Origin: Tissierellales bacterium
GTDB taxonomy: Bacteria; Bacillota; Clostridia; Tissierellales; JASKZW01
DNA: 25,947 nt
Assembly (NCBI GenBank): GCA_030152145.1
Contig: JASLIL010000079.1
Coordinates: 1 to 25,947, forward strand
Direction of reading: 5' to 3'
In this document: piece by piece, positions 8,496 through 16,335 of the stretch
How positions within the stretch are numbered: position 1 is the first letter of the stretch
Layout: each line of letters begins with the position of its first letter
Notes under the pieces: model-generated
Seen by the model: only the letters and a program-made list of their open reading frames with translations
Databases searched by the model: none
Told to the model about the DNA's origin: nothing
Program-made: the position numbers and the translations under genes

Positions 8496-10448
8496 TTGAA
8501 AAAAATTAGAGTATATGAATTAGCAAAAGATTTAGGAATTAGCAGTAAGGAGCTTATAGATCATATGGAGGACTTAGGCTTAGAAGTAGGTAGCCATATG
8601 TCAACTATAGAGGCAGAAGAAGCAGAGATTATAAATGAATTCTTTAAGGATATGGAAGAAGTAGAAGATGGTCAGGAGAAAGACTATATCGAAATAGGTG
8701 ATAGTATAGTTGTTAGAGATTTTGCGGAAGCTATAGATCTTACACCATCAGAACTTATTATGGAGCTTATATCTATGGGCATGATGGTTACACAAAATCA
8801 AGAAATTGACTTTGAGGTAGCTGAAAGATTAGGGGAAAAATTTGGCCATGATATAAGGGCTAAAAAAGTTACGGAAGAAGATATAGAAGCTAGTCTAGAA
8901 CAAGAGTTTGAGCTTGACTATGAAGATGATCCAAAGAACTTAAAACATAGACCACCAGTTGTTACTGTTATGGGTCATGTTGACCATGGTAAAACTTCAC
9001 TTCTAGATGCTATTAGAGATAGTGATGTTACAGGAGGAGAGGCTGGAGGAATAACTCAGCATATAGGAGCTTCTGTAGTTAAGGTTGGAGGAAAGGATAT
9101 AGTATTCTTGGATACTCCAGGTCACGAGGCCTTTACAGCTATGAGAGCTAGGGGTACACAGGTTACAGATATAGCTATACTTGTAGTAGCAGCAGATGAT
9201 GGTATAATGCCACAAACAATTGAGGCTATAAACCATGCTAAAGCAGCTGGAGTTCCAATAATTATTGCTATAAATAAGATGGACAAACCAGAAGCTAATG
9301 AGGATAGGATAAAGCAAGAACTTACAGAACATGGCCTAATGCCTGAAGACTGGGGTGGAGATACTATAACTATGCCAGTTTCAGCTTTGAAGAAAGATGG
9401 TATCCAGGAGCTTTTAGAAATGGTGCTTTTAGTAGCTGAAATGAAGGAGTTAAAGGCCGATCCAAAGAGAAGAGCTATAGGTACAATAATAGAGGCTCAG
9501 TTAGACAAGGGTAGAGGACCAGTTGCTACTGTTCTTGTAAAGAAAGGTACCTTAAGACAGGGAGATATGGTTGTTTCAGGTGTAGCTAATGGTAGAATAA
9601 GAGCTATGTTTAATGATAAGGGTGAGCCAATTAAATCAGCAGGCCCATCTATGCCAGCTGTTATATTAGGGTTATCAGAAGTTCCTGATGCTGGAGATTT
9701 AATATATGCTGTTAAGGATGAGAAGACAGCAAGAACTATAGCTGATAGGAAAAAATTATTCTTACGTGAAGAGCAGATGAAACTAAGCAAGAAGATCTCT
9801 CTTGATGATTTATTTGATCAAATCCAAACTGGAGAGGTTAAGGATTTGAATATTATAGTTAAGACTGACGTTAGGGGTACAATTGATGCAGTTAGTCAAT
9901 CACTTGAAAAATTAGCTCACGAAGAAGTTAATGTTAATATAATCCACGGCGGAGTTGGTGGAGTAACTGAAAGTGACGTTATGCTTGCTTCTGCTTCAAA
10001 TGCTATAATAATAGGCTTTAATGTTAGACCAACACTAAATGCTATTAGTATGGCCAAGGAAGAAAATGTAGATATTAGAACTTATAGAGTTATCTATGAG
10101 GCTATAGAGGATATAAAGGCAGCTATAACAGGTATGCTAGAGCCAGAATATGTGGAAGATACTATTGGCCGTGCTGAAGTAAGGGCAACTTTCAAAGTTC
10201 CTGGAATAGGTATGGTAGCTGGTATATATGTTCAAAATGGTAAGATAACTAGAAATAGTTCTATAAGAGTCTTGAGAAATGATATAGTTGTTTTTGAAGG
10301 AAAAATTTCTTCTTTAAAGAGATTTAAGGATGATGTTAAAGAAATCGCAACAGGTTACGAGGGCGGTTTGGGCTTGGAAAACTACAATGATATAAAAGAA
10401 GGAGACGCTCTTGAGGCTTATGTAATGAAAGAGATTAAGAGAAGTTAA
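8496..10448 (+). CDS. infB: Translation initiation factor IF-2
   Basis: GTPase that delivers initiator fMet-tRNA to the 30S subunit and promotes 50S joining. The start is TTG at 8496, 6 bases after GGAGGTG; an upstream in-frame GTG at 8487 overlaps that site. This gives 650 residues, a short IF-2. The N-terminal region has two IF2_N-like segments (near VYELAKDLGISSKELI, and again near residues 75-120) and lacks the long charged linker of many homologues. G-domain motifs are G1 GHVDHGKT (160-167), G3 DTPGH (206-210), G4 NKMD (260-263) and G5 SALKKDG. Domains II, III and C2 follow. Complete and in its normal place before rbfA. Confidence 0.98.
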   Translation: MKKIRVYELAKDLGISSKELIDHMEDLGLEVGSHMSTIEAEEAEIINEFFKDMEEVEDGQEKDYIEIGDSIVVRDFAEAIDLTPSELIMELISMGMMVTQNQEIDFEVAERLGEKFGHDIRAKKVTEEDIEASLEQEFELDYEDDPKNLKHRPPVVTVMGHVDHGKTSLLDAIRDSDVTGGEAGGITQHIGASVVKVGGKDIVFLDTPGHEAFTAMRARGTQVTDIAILVVAADDGIMPQTIEAINHAKAAGVPIIIAINKMDKPEANEDRIKQELTEHGLMPEDWGGDTITMPVSALKKDGIQELLEMVLLVAEMKELKADPKRRAIGTIIEAQLDKGRGPVATVLVKKGTLRQGDMVVSGVANGRIRAMFNDKGEPIKSAGPSMPAVILGLSEVPDAGDLIYAVKDEKTARTIADRKKLFLREEQMKLSKKISLDDLFDQIQTGEVKDLNIIVKTDVRGTIDAVSQSLEKLAHEEVNVNIIHGGVGGVTESDVMLASASNAIIIGFNVRPTLNAISMAKEENVDIRTYRVIYEAIEDIKAAITGMLEPEYVEDTIGRAEVRATFKVPGIGMVAGIYVQNGKITRNSSIRVLRNDIVVFEGKISSLKRFKDDVKEIATGYEGGLGLENYNDIKEGDALEAYVMKEIKRS

Positions 10449-10465
10449 CAAAGGAGTGGATCTTA

Positions 10466-10843
10466 GTGAACGATAAAAGATTAAATAGAATAGCGGAAGA
10501 AATAAAGAAGGTAATATCAACTCTTATTGTAAATGGTTTAAAGGACCCTAGAGTAGATCCTATAACTACAATTACAGATGTGGAGATCACTGGAGATTTA
10601 AAGTATGCTACAGTTTACGTTTCCGTTTTAGGTGATGATAAGAAGAAGCGTGATACTTTAAAGGGACTTGATAGTGCCAAGGGATTTTTAAGAACTGAAA
10701 TAGGAAAAAGTGTTAAGATTAGATATGTTCCGGAACTTAAGTTTAGCTTGGATGAGTCTATTGAGAAGGGAATTTATATGTCTAAGCTAATAGAAGAAGT
10801 TACAAAATCAGACAATGACAAGAAGAGGGATTCTGATGATTAA
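10466..10843 (+). CDS. rbfA: Ribosome-binding factor A
   Basis: 30S maturation factor with a KH-like fold, 125 residues. The N-terminal RLNRIAEEIKKVISTLI and the central LKYATVYVSVLGDD are typical of RbfA, as is the segment VRYVPELKF-like RYVPELKFSLDESIEKG near the C-terminus. The tail is charged. The start is GTG with AGGAG 9 bases upstream. Its last bases overlap the nrnA start by 8 bases (ATGATTAA), which indicates translational coupling. Confidence 0.95.
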   Translation: MNDKRLNRIAEEIKKVISTLIVNGLKDPRVDPITTITDVEITGDLKYATVYVSVLGDDKKKRDTLKGLDSAKGFLRTEIGKSVKIRYVPELKFSLDESIEKGIYMSKLIEEVTKSDNDKKRDSDD

Positions 10844-11813
10844 GCTAGATTTAAATCAGGTTAGTCAGGCTAAGAAGCTTATAGATAGTTCAGAGAAGAT
10901 CTTTCTTGCCTCACATATAAGTCCAGATGGAGACAATTTAGGTTCTTTATTGTCTCTGTCCATGGGGCTTATAAACAATGGCCATAAGGTCAAGGTTCTT
11001 AAGGTTGATGATCTACCGGATATGTATAGATTTTTACCTGGAGTAGACCTATTGGAAGAATGGGATGAGGATGAGGAAGTAGATTTATTTATAGCTCTTG
11101 ACTGTGGTGATGTTCATAGGTTAGGCCAAGCTGAAACCTTGTTTAACAGAGCTAAAAATACTATAAACATTGACCATCATCTAAGCAATACTGGCTATGG
11201 TGATGTTAATATAGTTCATTCCAATGCAAGTTCTACAGGAGAGATTGTGTTTGAGTTACTCAGCCAATGGGGAGTGGATATAGATAGGGACATGGCGACT
11301 TGTTTATATACAGCCTTGAGTACAGATACAGGATCTTTTATATATTCTAGTACTAGCGCTAGGACTTATGAGATAGCTTCGATTTTAATGGATAGGGGTA
11401 TTGATTTAAATGAAATAGCTATAAATCTTTATCAAAGCAATAGCATTGAAAGCAGAAAATTATTTATAGCTGCTATGAATACCCTGGAGTTTCATATGTC
11501 AAACAGAGTTTCCCTTATATATGTAGATCAATCTATGTTGGATGAAAACAAGGCTCAGTGGCAGGACACTGAGGGTTTTATTGAGTTTATAAGAAATATA
11601 GATGGAGTTGAGCTTGCAATATTCCTAAAAGAATATGAAGAGGACTTGGTAAAGGTTAGTCTTAGAAGCAAGGAGTATGTAAATGCTTCAGAGCTTTGTA
11701 AGCTTGTTGGTGGCGGAGGTCACAAGAGGGCAGCAGGTGCTACAGTAGAAGCTTCTCTATCCAAGGTTAAAAAGACCTTGTTAGATGAAATTGAAAAGAT
11801 CATGGGTGATTAA
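10836..11813 (+). CDS. nrnA: Bifunctional oligoribonuclease / pAp phosphatase NrnA (DHH family)
   Basis: DHH-DHHA1 phosphoesterase that degrades nanoRNAs and dephosphorylates pAp, replacing Orn in Firmicutes. 325 residues from the ATG at 10836, which has AAGAGGGA ahead of it; the in-frame ATG at 10815 has no such site and lies deeper within rbfA. Metal ligands visible: His27, Asp31 and Asp33 (ASHISPDGDN), the ALDCGD motif, and DHH at 113-115. The substrate-binding DHHA1 motif GGGGHKRAAG starts at residue 292. Its stop is directly followed by the truB ATG. It sits beside rbfA and truB as in most Firmicutes. Confidence 0.95.
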   Translation: MIKLDLNQVSQAKKLIDSSEKIFLASHISPDGDNLGSLLSLSMGLINNGHKVKVLKVDDLPDMYRFLPGVDLLEEWDEDEEVDLFIALDCGDVHRLGQAETLFNRAKNTINIDHHLSNTGYGDVNIVHSNASSTGEIVFELLSQWGVDIDRDMATCLYTALSTDTGSFIYSSTSARTYEIASILMDRGIDLNEIAINLYQSNSIESRKLFIAAMNTLEFHMSNRVSLIYVDQSMLDENKAQWQDTEGFIEFIRNIDGVELAIFLKEYEEDLVKVSLRSKEYVNASELCKLVGGGGHKRAAGATVEASLSKVKKTLLDEIEKIMGD

Positions 11814-12689
11814 ATGGATGGAATTATAAGTATTTATAAGACTAAAGGGATGACTTCCCATGGGGTTGTTTCCCGACTTAGAAGAATATTAAATATGAAG
11901 AAAATTGGTCATACAGGAACCCTTGACCCAGATGTTACAGGTGTAATACCTATTTGTGTTGGAAAAGCTACTAGGGTCAGTGAATATATACTAGAGGGAG
12001 ATAAGGAGTATATAGGTGAATTGACCCTGGGAATGAAGACAGATTCTCAGGATTATAGTGGCAAGGTATTAGCCTCTAGTAACTTAAGGGCGTCTGAGGA
12101 GGATATCTTTAGAGCTTTTAACAGCTACATAGGTGAAATTAAACAGCTTCCACCTATGTATTCAGCTGTTAGGCATAAGGGTAAAAAGCTTTATGAATTG
12201 GCCAGAGAGGGTATAACTGTAGAAAGAAAGCCAAGACAGGCTTTTATTTATGATCTTAAGATAATGAAGATAGATTCAGGAAAAATTCTATTCTATGTTC
12301 ACTGTTCCAAGGGAACATATATAAGAACCCTTTGTAATGATATAGGTGATGATTTAGGTACTTATGGATACATGTCATTTCTTACCAGAATAGCTGTAGA
12401 GGATTTTAAATCTGAAGACAGCTACTCTCTAGATGTGATAGAGTCTATGGTGGATCAAGGGGACTATAGTTTTTTACAACCTATTGATAGGGGGGTAAGA
12501 AAGCTAGATAGTCTAGAAGTAGATGGCAAGCTTTACAGCCAAGTTATAAATGGTATGAAAATTCCAGTAAATCTACCAGAGAGCAAGAGTGTCCTAAGAA
12601 TTTATTGTAAGGGAGACTTTTTAGGATTGGGAAGGATACTTTCTTCTGAAAGTGGAAACTTCCTAAAAATGGATAAGGTCTTGATATAG
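11814..12689 (+). CDS. truB: tRNA pseudouridine(55) synthase TruB
   Basis: Makes pseudouridine 55 in the T-loop of tRNAs. 291 residues, normal length. The catalytic motif GHTGTLDPDVTG is present with nucleophile Asp38. Further TruB motifs are the KQLPPMYSAVRHKGKKLYELAR segment and CSKGTYIRTLCNDIG. A small C-terminal domain follows from ~residue 220. The ATG abuts the nrnA TAA, and GGGTGAT immediately before serves as ribosome-binding site, so the pair is translationally coupled. The more usual wording of the catalytic motif has Ala where this protein has Val41, a conservative change. Confidence 0.96.
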   Translation: MDGIISIYKTKGMTSHGVVSRLRRILNMKKIGHTGTLDPDVTGVIPICVGKATRVSEYILEGDKEYIGELTLGMKTDSQDYSGKVLASSNLRASEEDIFRAFNSYIGEIKQLPPMYSAVRHKGKKLYELAREGITVERKPRQAFIYDLKIMKIDSGKILFYVHCSKGTYIRTLCNDIGDDLGTYGYMSFLTRIAVEDFKSEDSYSLDVIESMVDQGDYSFLQPIDRGVRKLDSLEVDGKLYSQVINGMKIPVNLPESKSVLRIYCKGDFLGLGRILSSESGNFLKMDKVLI

Positions 12690-12697
12690 GTGATTGG

Positions 12698-13624
12698 ATG
12701 AAGGTTATAGATTTAAATAAGGATAGTTATATTAAGGAGCCAGTGGCCATAGCCCTGGGAAATTTTGATGGTTTACACTTAGGTCACAAAAGACTTTTGG
12801 AGAGTATGATTAATAGTTCAGAGTCAAAAGGCCTAAAAAAATCTGTCTTGCTTTTTAATAAGCATACTAAGGATGTAATAAATAGGGTAGCCAACAATGG
12901 AAGAAAGATGGAACTCCTAATATCTTTTAATAATAAAATTAAAGTTCTAGAAGAAATGGGCATAGAAAGAGTCTTTATGATAGACTTTAATCAAGAGTTA
13001 ATGTCTAGGTCTGGAGAAGATTTTGTAAGCTTAATATTGAGGGAAAAATTAGATGCTAGATTTGTTACAGTAGGCTTTGACTACAAATTTGGCTTTAAGG
13101 CTTCCTGTGATAGTAAAGATCTAGTAGAGCTTGGCAATCTATATGGCTTTAAGACCAATGTGGTTCAGCCCATATATGTAGATGGTATCTTGATGAGCAG
13201 CACTGTTATTAGAGATTCTATAAAAAAAGGAGATCTAGAGAAGGCTAATAAACTGCTTGGCAGAAAGTATAGGATTGAAGGGCAGGTAGTTGGCGGGGCA
13301 GGTAGAGGCCATACCCTAGGTTTTCCCACTGCCAACTTAAGGGTTGGAATTCACTATGTGAAACCTAAGAATGGTGTTTATAAGACCTACACTTATCTAG
13401 ATGGCAAGCGCTATCTAAGTGTTACCAATATAGGAGTAAACCCTACCTTTGAAAATGAAGATTTAAAGATAGAAACTTATATACTTGATTTTTCAGAGGA
13501 TATATATGGCAGGTTTATAGAGGTGGAGTTTCTTGAATTTATGAGAGATGATATAAAATTTGATGGACCTAAGCCCTTAATAGAACAAATTCAAGCTGAT
13601 GTTGATTATGTAAGAAATAATTAA
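12698..13624 (+). CDS. ribF: Bifunctional riboflavin kinase / FAD synthetase RibF
   Basis: Converts riboflavin to FMN and FMN to FAD. 308 residues with two domains. The N-terminal nucleotidyltransferase has GNFDGLHLGH (21-30) and a later SSTVIRDSI (the ISSTxIR-like motif). The C-terminal riboflavin kinase has GGAGRGHTLGFPTANL (199-214) and PKNGVY. The ATG follows AGGTGAT by about 4 bases and lies 8 bases after truB. This is the last gene before the rpsO leader; the truB-ribF-rpsO order is widespread in bacteria. Confidence 0.97.
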   Translation: MKVIDLNKDSYIKEPVAIALGNFDGLHLGHKRLLESMINSSESKGLKKSVLLFNKHTKDVINRVANNGRKMELLISFNNKIKVLEEMGIERVFMIDFNQELMSRSGEDFVSLILREKLDARFVTVGFDYKFGFKASCDSKDLVELGNLYGFKTNVVQPIYVDGILMSSTVIRDSIKKGDLEKANKLLGRKYRIEGQVVGGAGRGHTLGFPTANLRVGIHYVKPKNGVYKTYTYLDGKRYLSVTNIGVNPTFENEDLKIETYILDFSEDIYGRFIEVEFLEFMRDDIKFDGPKPLIEQIQADVDYVRNN

Positions 13625-13743
13625 TTTACATTTCTAATATTATATGATAACATTAATATGTTAGATGACCCTATGCTTTGTTTTAACGTTCCTCGGCGTA
13701 TTACAAGGCTTATGGATTAATAAAATTTAAGGAGGAAATTGCT
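13625..13743 (+). promoter_or_regulatory. rpsO leader, probable S15-binding autoregulatory RNA
   Basis: A 119-base gap before rpsO that does not look random. GCTTTGT (13675-13681) pairs with ACAAGGC (13703-13709) over 7 bp. It encloses a smaller ACG/CGT hairpin (13686-13688 with 13697-13699, loop TTCCTCGG), and CC/GG bases just outside (13670-13671, 13714-13715) can extend the junction. This resembles the Firmicute rpsO leaders that S15 binds to repress its own translation. A possible promoter lies at the 5' end (TTTACA 13625-13630, 17 bases, TAACAT), but the -10 is poor. Function is inferred from position and shape. Confidence 0.55.
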
Positions 13744-14013
13744 ATGACAATTACTAAAGAAGAAAAAGCAAGAATTATTGAAGAATACAAAATGCACGAA
13801 GGAGATACAGGTTCTCCAGAAGTACAAATAGCTATTTTATCACACAGAATAACTTCATTAACTGAGCACTTAAAGACACACAAGAAAGATCACCACTCAA
13901 GAAGAGGTTTATTCCAAATGATAGGTAAAAGAAGAGGTCTTTTAAGATACTTAAAAGACAATGACATCGAAAGATATCGTGATATAATTAGCAAAACTGG
14001 AATAAGAGGATAA
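13744..14013 (+). CDS. rpsO: 30S ribosomal protein S15
   Basis: Primary 16S rRNA-binding protein of the 30S platform, 89 residues, exactly the usual length. Diagnostic segments are DTGSPEVQIAILSHRI, HLKTHKKDHHSRRGL and the C-terminal LLRYLKDNDIERYRDII. The ATG has AGGAGG with an 8-base spacer. Codon choice is more AAA/CAC/TTA-rich than in neighbours, as expected for a highly expressed ribosomal gene. It is followed by an intercistronic hairpin and pnp, the classical rpsO-pnp pair. Confidence 0.98.
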   Translation: MTITKEEKARIIEEYKMHEGDTGSPEVQIAILSHRITSLTEHLKTHKKDHHSRRGLFQMIGKRRGLLRYLKDNDIERYRDIISKTGIRG

Positions 14014-14014
14014 T

Positions 14015-14036
14015 TAGAGCGGGTTTTCCCGCTCTA
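14015..14036 (+). terminator. rpsO-pnp intercistronic hairpin
   Basis: Perfect 9-bp inverted repeat TAGAGCGGG / CCCGCTCTA with a TTTT loop, starting 2 bases after the rpsO stop. The following bases TTGATTTATTTAAGG are U-rich but broken, so termination would be partial. It lies just ahead of the pnp ribosome-binding site. In E. coli a hairpin in this position is the processing site through which PNPase limits its own mRNA; a similar role here is inference. Confidence 0.65.
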
Positions 14037-14072
14037 TTGATTTATTTAAGGAAATATAAAGGAGGTAAAGAC

Positions 14073-16166
14073 TTGGAAAGAGAATTTATTTATAATCTTG
14101 CTGGTAGGGATCTTAAGATTACTACAGGTAAGGTAGCAGGACAGGCCAGTGGTGCTTGCCTTGTAGAATATGGAGAGACAGTAGTATTAGTTACAGCAGT
14201 AGCATCTTCAGCTCCAAGAGATGGTATAGACTTTTTCCCCTTAAGTGTAAACTTTGAGGAAAGATTGTATTCAGTTGGTAAAATTCCTGGAGGATTTATA
14301 AAAAGAGAAGGAAAACCAAGTGATAAGGCTGTTTTAACATCAAGACTTATAGACAGACCACTAAGACCATTATTCCCAGAAGGTTACAGAAATGATGTAC
14401 AGGTTCTAGCAACAGTACTATCTGTAGACCATGATAACACACCAGACATTGTTTCAATGATAGGATCATCAATAGCACTTACAATTTCAGATATTCCATT
14501 TATGGGACCAACAGGTTCTGTTGCAGTAGGTAGAGTTGATGGAGAGTTTGTTATAAACCCTAAGGAAGAGGATAGACTTAAGTCAGACCTAAACCTAGTT
14601 GTAGCAGGAACTAAAGATGCAATAATGATGGTTGAAGCAGGTGCAGAAGAGCTTTCAGAAGAAGTTATACTTGAAGCAATTCTTTTAGCCCATGAAGAAA
14701 TCAAGGGTATATGCGAGTTTATAGAGGGAATACAAAAGGAAATAGGTAAAGAAAAGTCTGAATATACTGTTTTCGAACCAGCGAAAGAGTTGGAAGAGAG
14801 AATAGAAGCTATGGCTCATGACAAGATCTGTAAGGCTGTAAGCAATACAAGCAAGCTAGATAGAATAGCAGAGTTAGATGCAGCAACTGAGTTTATTATA
14901 GAAGAGCTTGGTGATGACTACGAAGCTAATAAAGATGAGGTACATGCTGTTATAGACAATATAATGAAGGCTGAAACCAGGAGATTAATTCTTGAAGAGG
15001 GTATTCGTCCTGACAATAGAAAATGTACAGAAATCAGACCAATAAGTGCTGAAGTTGGGCTACTTCCAAGAACTCATGGATCAGGCTTATTCACAAGAGG
15101 AGAAACTCAAGCCTTAACAGTAGCAACACTTGGAGCTTCAAGTGATGTTCAAATTATAGATGGTTTAGGCAAGGAAGAGTCAAAAAGATACATGCATCAC
15201 TATAACTTCCCACCATTTAGTGTAGGAGATACAAGACCTGTAAGAGGTCCAGGAAGAAGAGAAATAGGTCATGGTGCTTTGGGAGAGAAAGCATTAGAGC
15301 CAGTTATTCCTTCAGAGGATGTATTCCCTTATACAATAAGATTAGTATCAGAGGTACTAAGCTCAAATGGATCAAGTTCACAGGCTAGTATATGTGGTAG
15401 TACCTTAGCTTTACTGGATGCAGGAGTACCTATAAAGTCACCAGTAGCAGGTATAGCTATGGGTCTTATTAAATCAGGAGATACTACTGTTATATTAACA
15501 GATATTCAAGGTCTAGAAGATCACCTAGGTGATATGGACTTTAAGGTAGCTGGTACTAAAGATGGTATTACTGCTATGCAGATGGATATCAAGATAACAG
15601 GTATAGACAGGGCTATATTAGAGACAGCCTTAGATAGGGCTAAAGATGGAAGATTCTTTATCTTGGATAAGATGAATGAGGTTATTTCAGAACCAAGACC
15701 AGACCTATCAAAATATGCTCCTAGAATATTAACTATGCAGGTAGATCCAGATAAGATTAGAGATATTATAGGACCAGGTGGAAAGGTAATCAATAAGATC
15801 ATAGATGAAACTAATGTTAAAATCGATATAGAAGATGATGGAAGCGTTTCTATTGCAGCTGAAAACATTGAAGATGGAAACAGGGCTATGCAGATTATAG
15901 AAAACATTGTTAAAGAAGTAGAACCTGGAGAGGTATATCTAGGTAAAGTTACTAAAATTTTACCATTTGGTGCTTTTGTAGAAGTATTAAATGGAAAAGA
16001 AGGACTGGTACACATATCCAACCTAGCTCATGAGAGAGTTAATAAGGTAGAGGACGTTCTAAATGTAGGAGATGAGGTATTAGTTAAGGTAACAGAAATA
16101 GATAAGCAGGGCCGTATCAACTTATCTAGAAAGGCAATGATTCCAAAAGAAGAAAAAGAAAAATAG
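14073..16166 (+). CDS. pnp: Polyribonucleotide nucleotidyltransferase (PNPase)
   Basis: Phosphorolytic 3'-5' exoribonuclease of mRNA turnover. I place the start at TTG 14073: AAAGGAGG ends 7 bases upstream and the resulting N-terminus MEREFIYNLAGRDLKI matches the family. An in-frame TTG at 14037 would add 12 unlikely residues and lies against the hairpin. The 697 residues comprise a first RNase PH domain (~5-215), a helical linker, a second, catalytic RNase PH domain (~300-520, with GDMDFKVAGT containing Asp487 and Asp489), a KH domain (GPGG 567-570) and an S1 domain (~620-690, ILPFGAFVEVL). A strong terminator follows immediately. Confidence 0.97.
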   Translation: MEREFIYNLAGRDLKITTGKVAGQASGACLVEYGETVVLVTAVASSAPRDGIDFFPLSVNFEERLYSVGKIPGGFIKREGKPSDKAVLTSRLIDRPLRPLFPEGYRNDVQVLATVLSVDHDNTPDIVSMIGSSIALTISDIPFMGPTGSVAVGRVDGEFVINPKEEDRLKSDLNLVVAGTKDAIMMVEAGAEELSEEVILEAILLAHEEIKGICEFIEGIQKEIGKEKSEYTVFEPAKELEERIEAMAHDKICKAVSNTSKLDRIAELDAATEFIIEELGDDYEANKDEVHAVIDNIMKAETRRLILEEGIRPDNRKCTEIRPISAEVGLLPRTHGSGLFTRGETQALTVATLGASSDVQIIDGLGKEESKRYMHHYNFPPFSVGDTRPVRGPGRREIGHGALGEKALEPVIPSEDVFPYTIRLVSEVLSSNGSSSQASICGSTLALLDAGVPIKSPVAGIAMGLIKSGDTTVILTDIQGLEDHLGDMDFKVAGTKDGITAMQMDIKITGIDRAILETALDRAKDGRFFILDKMNEVISEPRPDLSKYAPRILTMQVDPDKIRDIIGPGGKVINKIIDETNVKIDIEDDGSVSIAAENIEDGNRAMQIIENIVKEVEPGEVYLGKVTKILPFGAFVEVLNGKEGLVHISNLAHERVNKVEDVLNVGDEVLVKVTEIDKQGRINLSRKAMIPKEEKEK

Positions 16167-16197
16167 CATGAACCAGAACATGGGTTCATGTTTTTTT
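16167..16197 (+). terminator. Intrinsic terminator after pnp
   Basis: Stem CATGAACC (16167-16174) / GGTTCATG (16183-16190), an 8-base loop and an uninterrupted run of seven T (16191-16197). It begins on the base after the pnp stop codon. This is the cleanest intrinsic terminator in the window and ends the translation operon. Confidence 0.88.
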
Positions 16198-16293
16198 GAG
16201 CTGCATATCATAATAAACCTTATCATAAATGATACTGATTAAATTTTTAATGAATAATATTCTAATAAATAATATATAGCTTAAAAATTGAGG

Positions 16294-16299
16294 TATAAT
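16294..16299 (+). promoter_or_regulatory. Possible -10 box for dapG-ftsK-pgsA-cinA
   Basis: A TATAAT hexamer in the 138-base AT-rich gap between the pnp terminator and dapG, 36 bases before the ATG. No convincing TTGACA-like -35 is present at 16-18 bases, so the promoter is tentative. The strong upstream terminator makes a promoter somewhere in this gap likely. The gap is too short for a lysine riboswitch and I see no other structured RNA in it. Confidence 0.4.
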
Positions 16300-16335
16300 A
16301 GTATATGACTCAATAAATATAAAAAGGGTGAGAAT

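Noticed and set aside
15521..16021. 166-residue open frame on the minus strand inside pnp
   Set aside because: It lies fully opposite the well-supported pnp coding frame, with a serine/isoleucine-rich composition typical of an antisense shadow and no convincing ribosome-binding site. The same applies to the minus-strand frames at 761-961, 1091-1321, 1554-1877, 9003-9332, 14384-14704 and 25647-25901.
16198..16335. Lysine riboswitch upstream of dapG
   Set aside because: The gap is about 138 bases, very AT-rich, and lacks the long paired helices and conserved core of a lysine riboswitch, which is itself longer than the gap.
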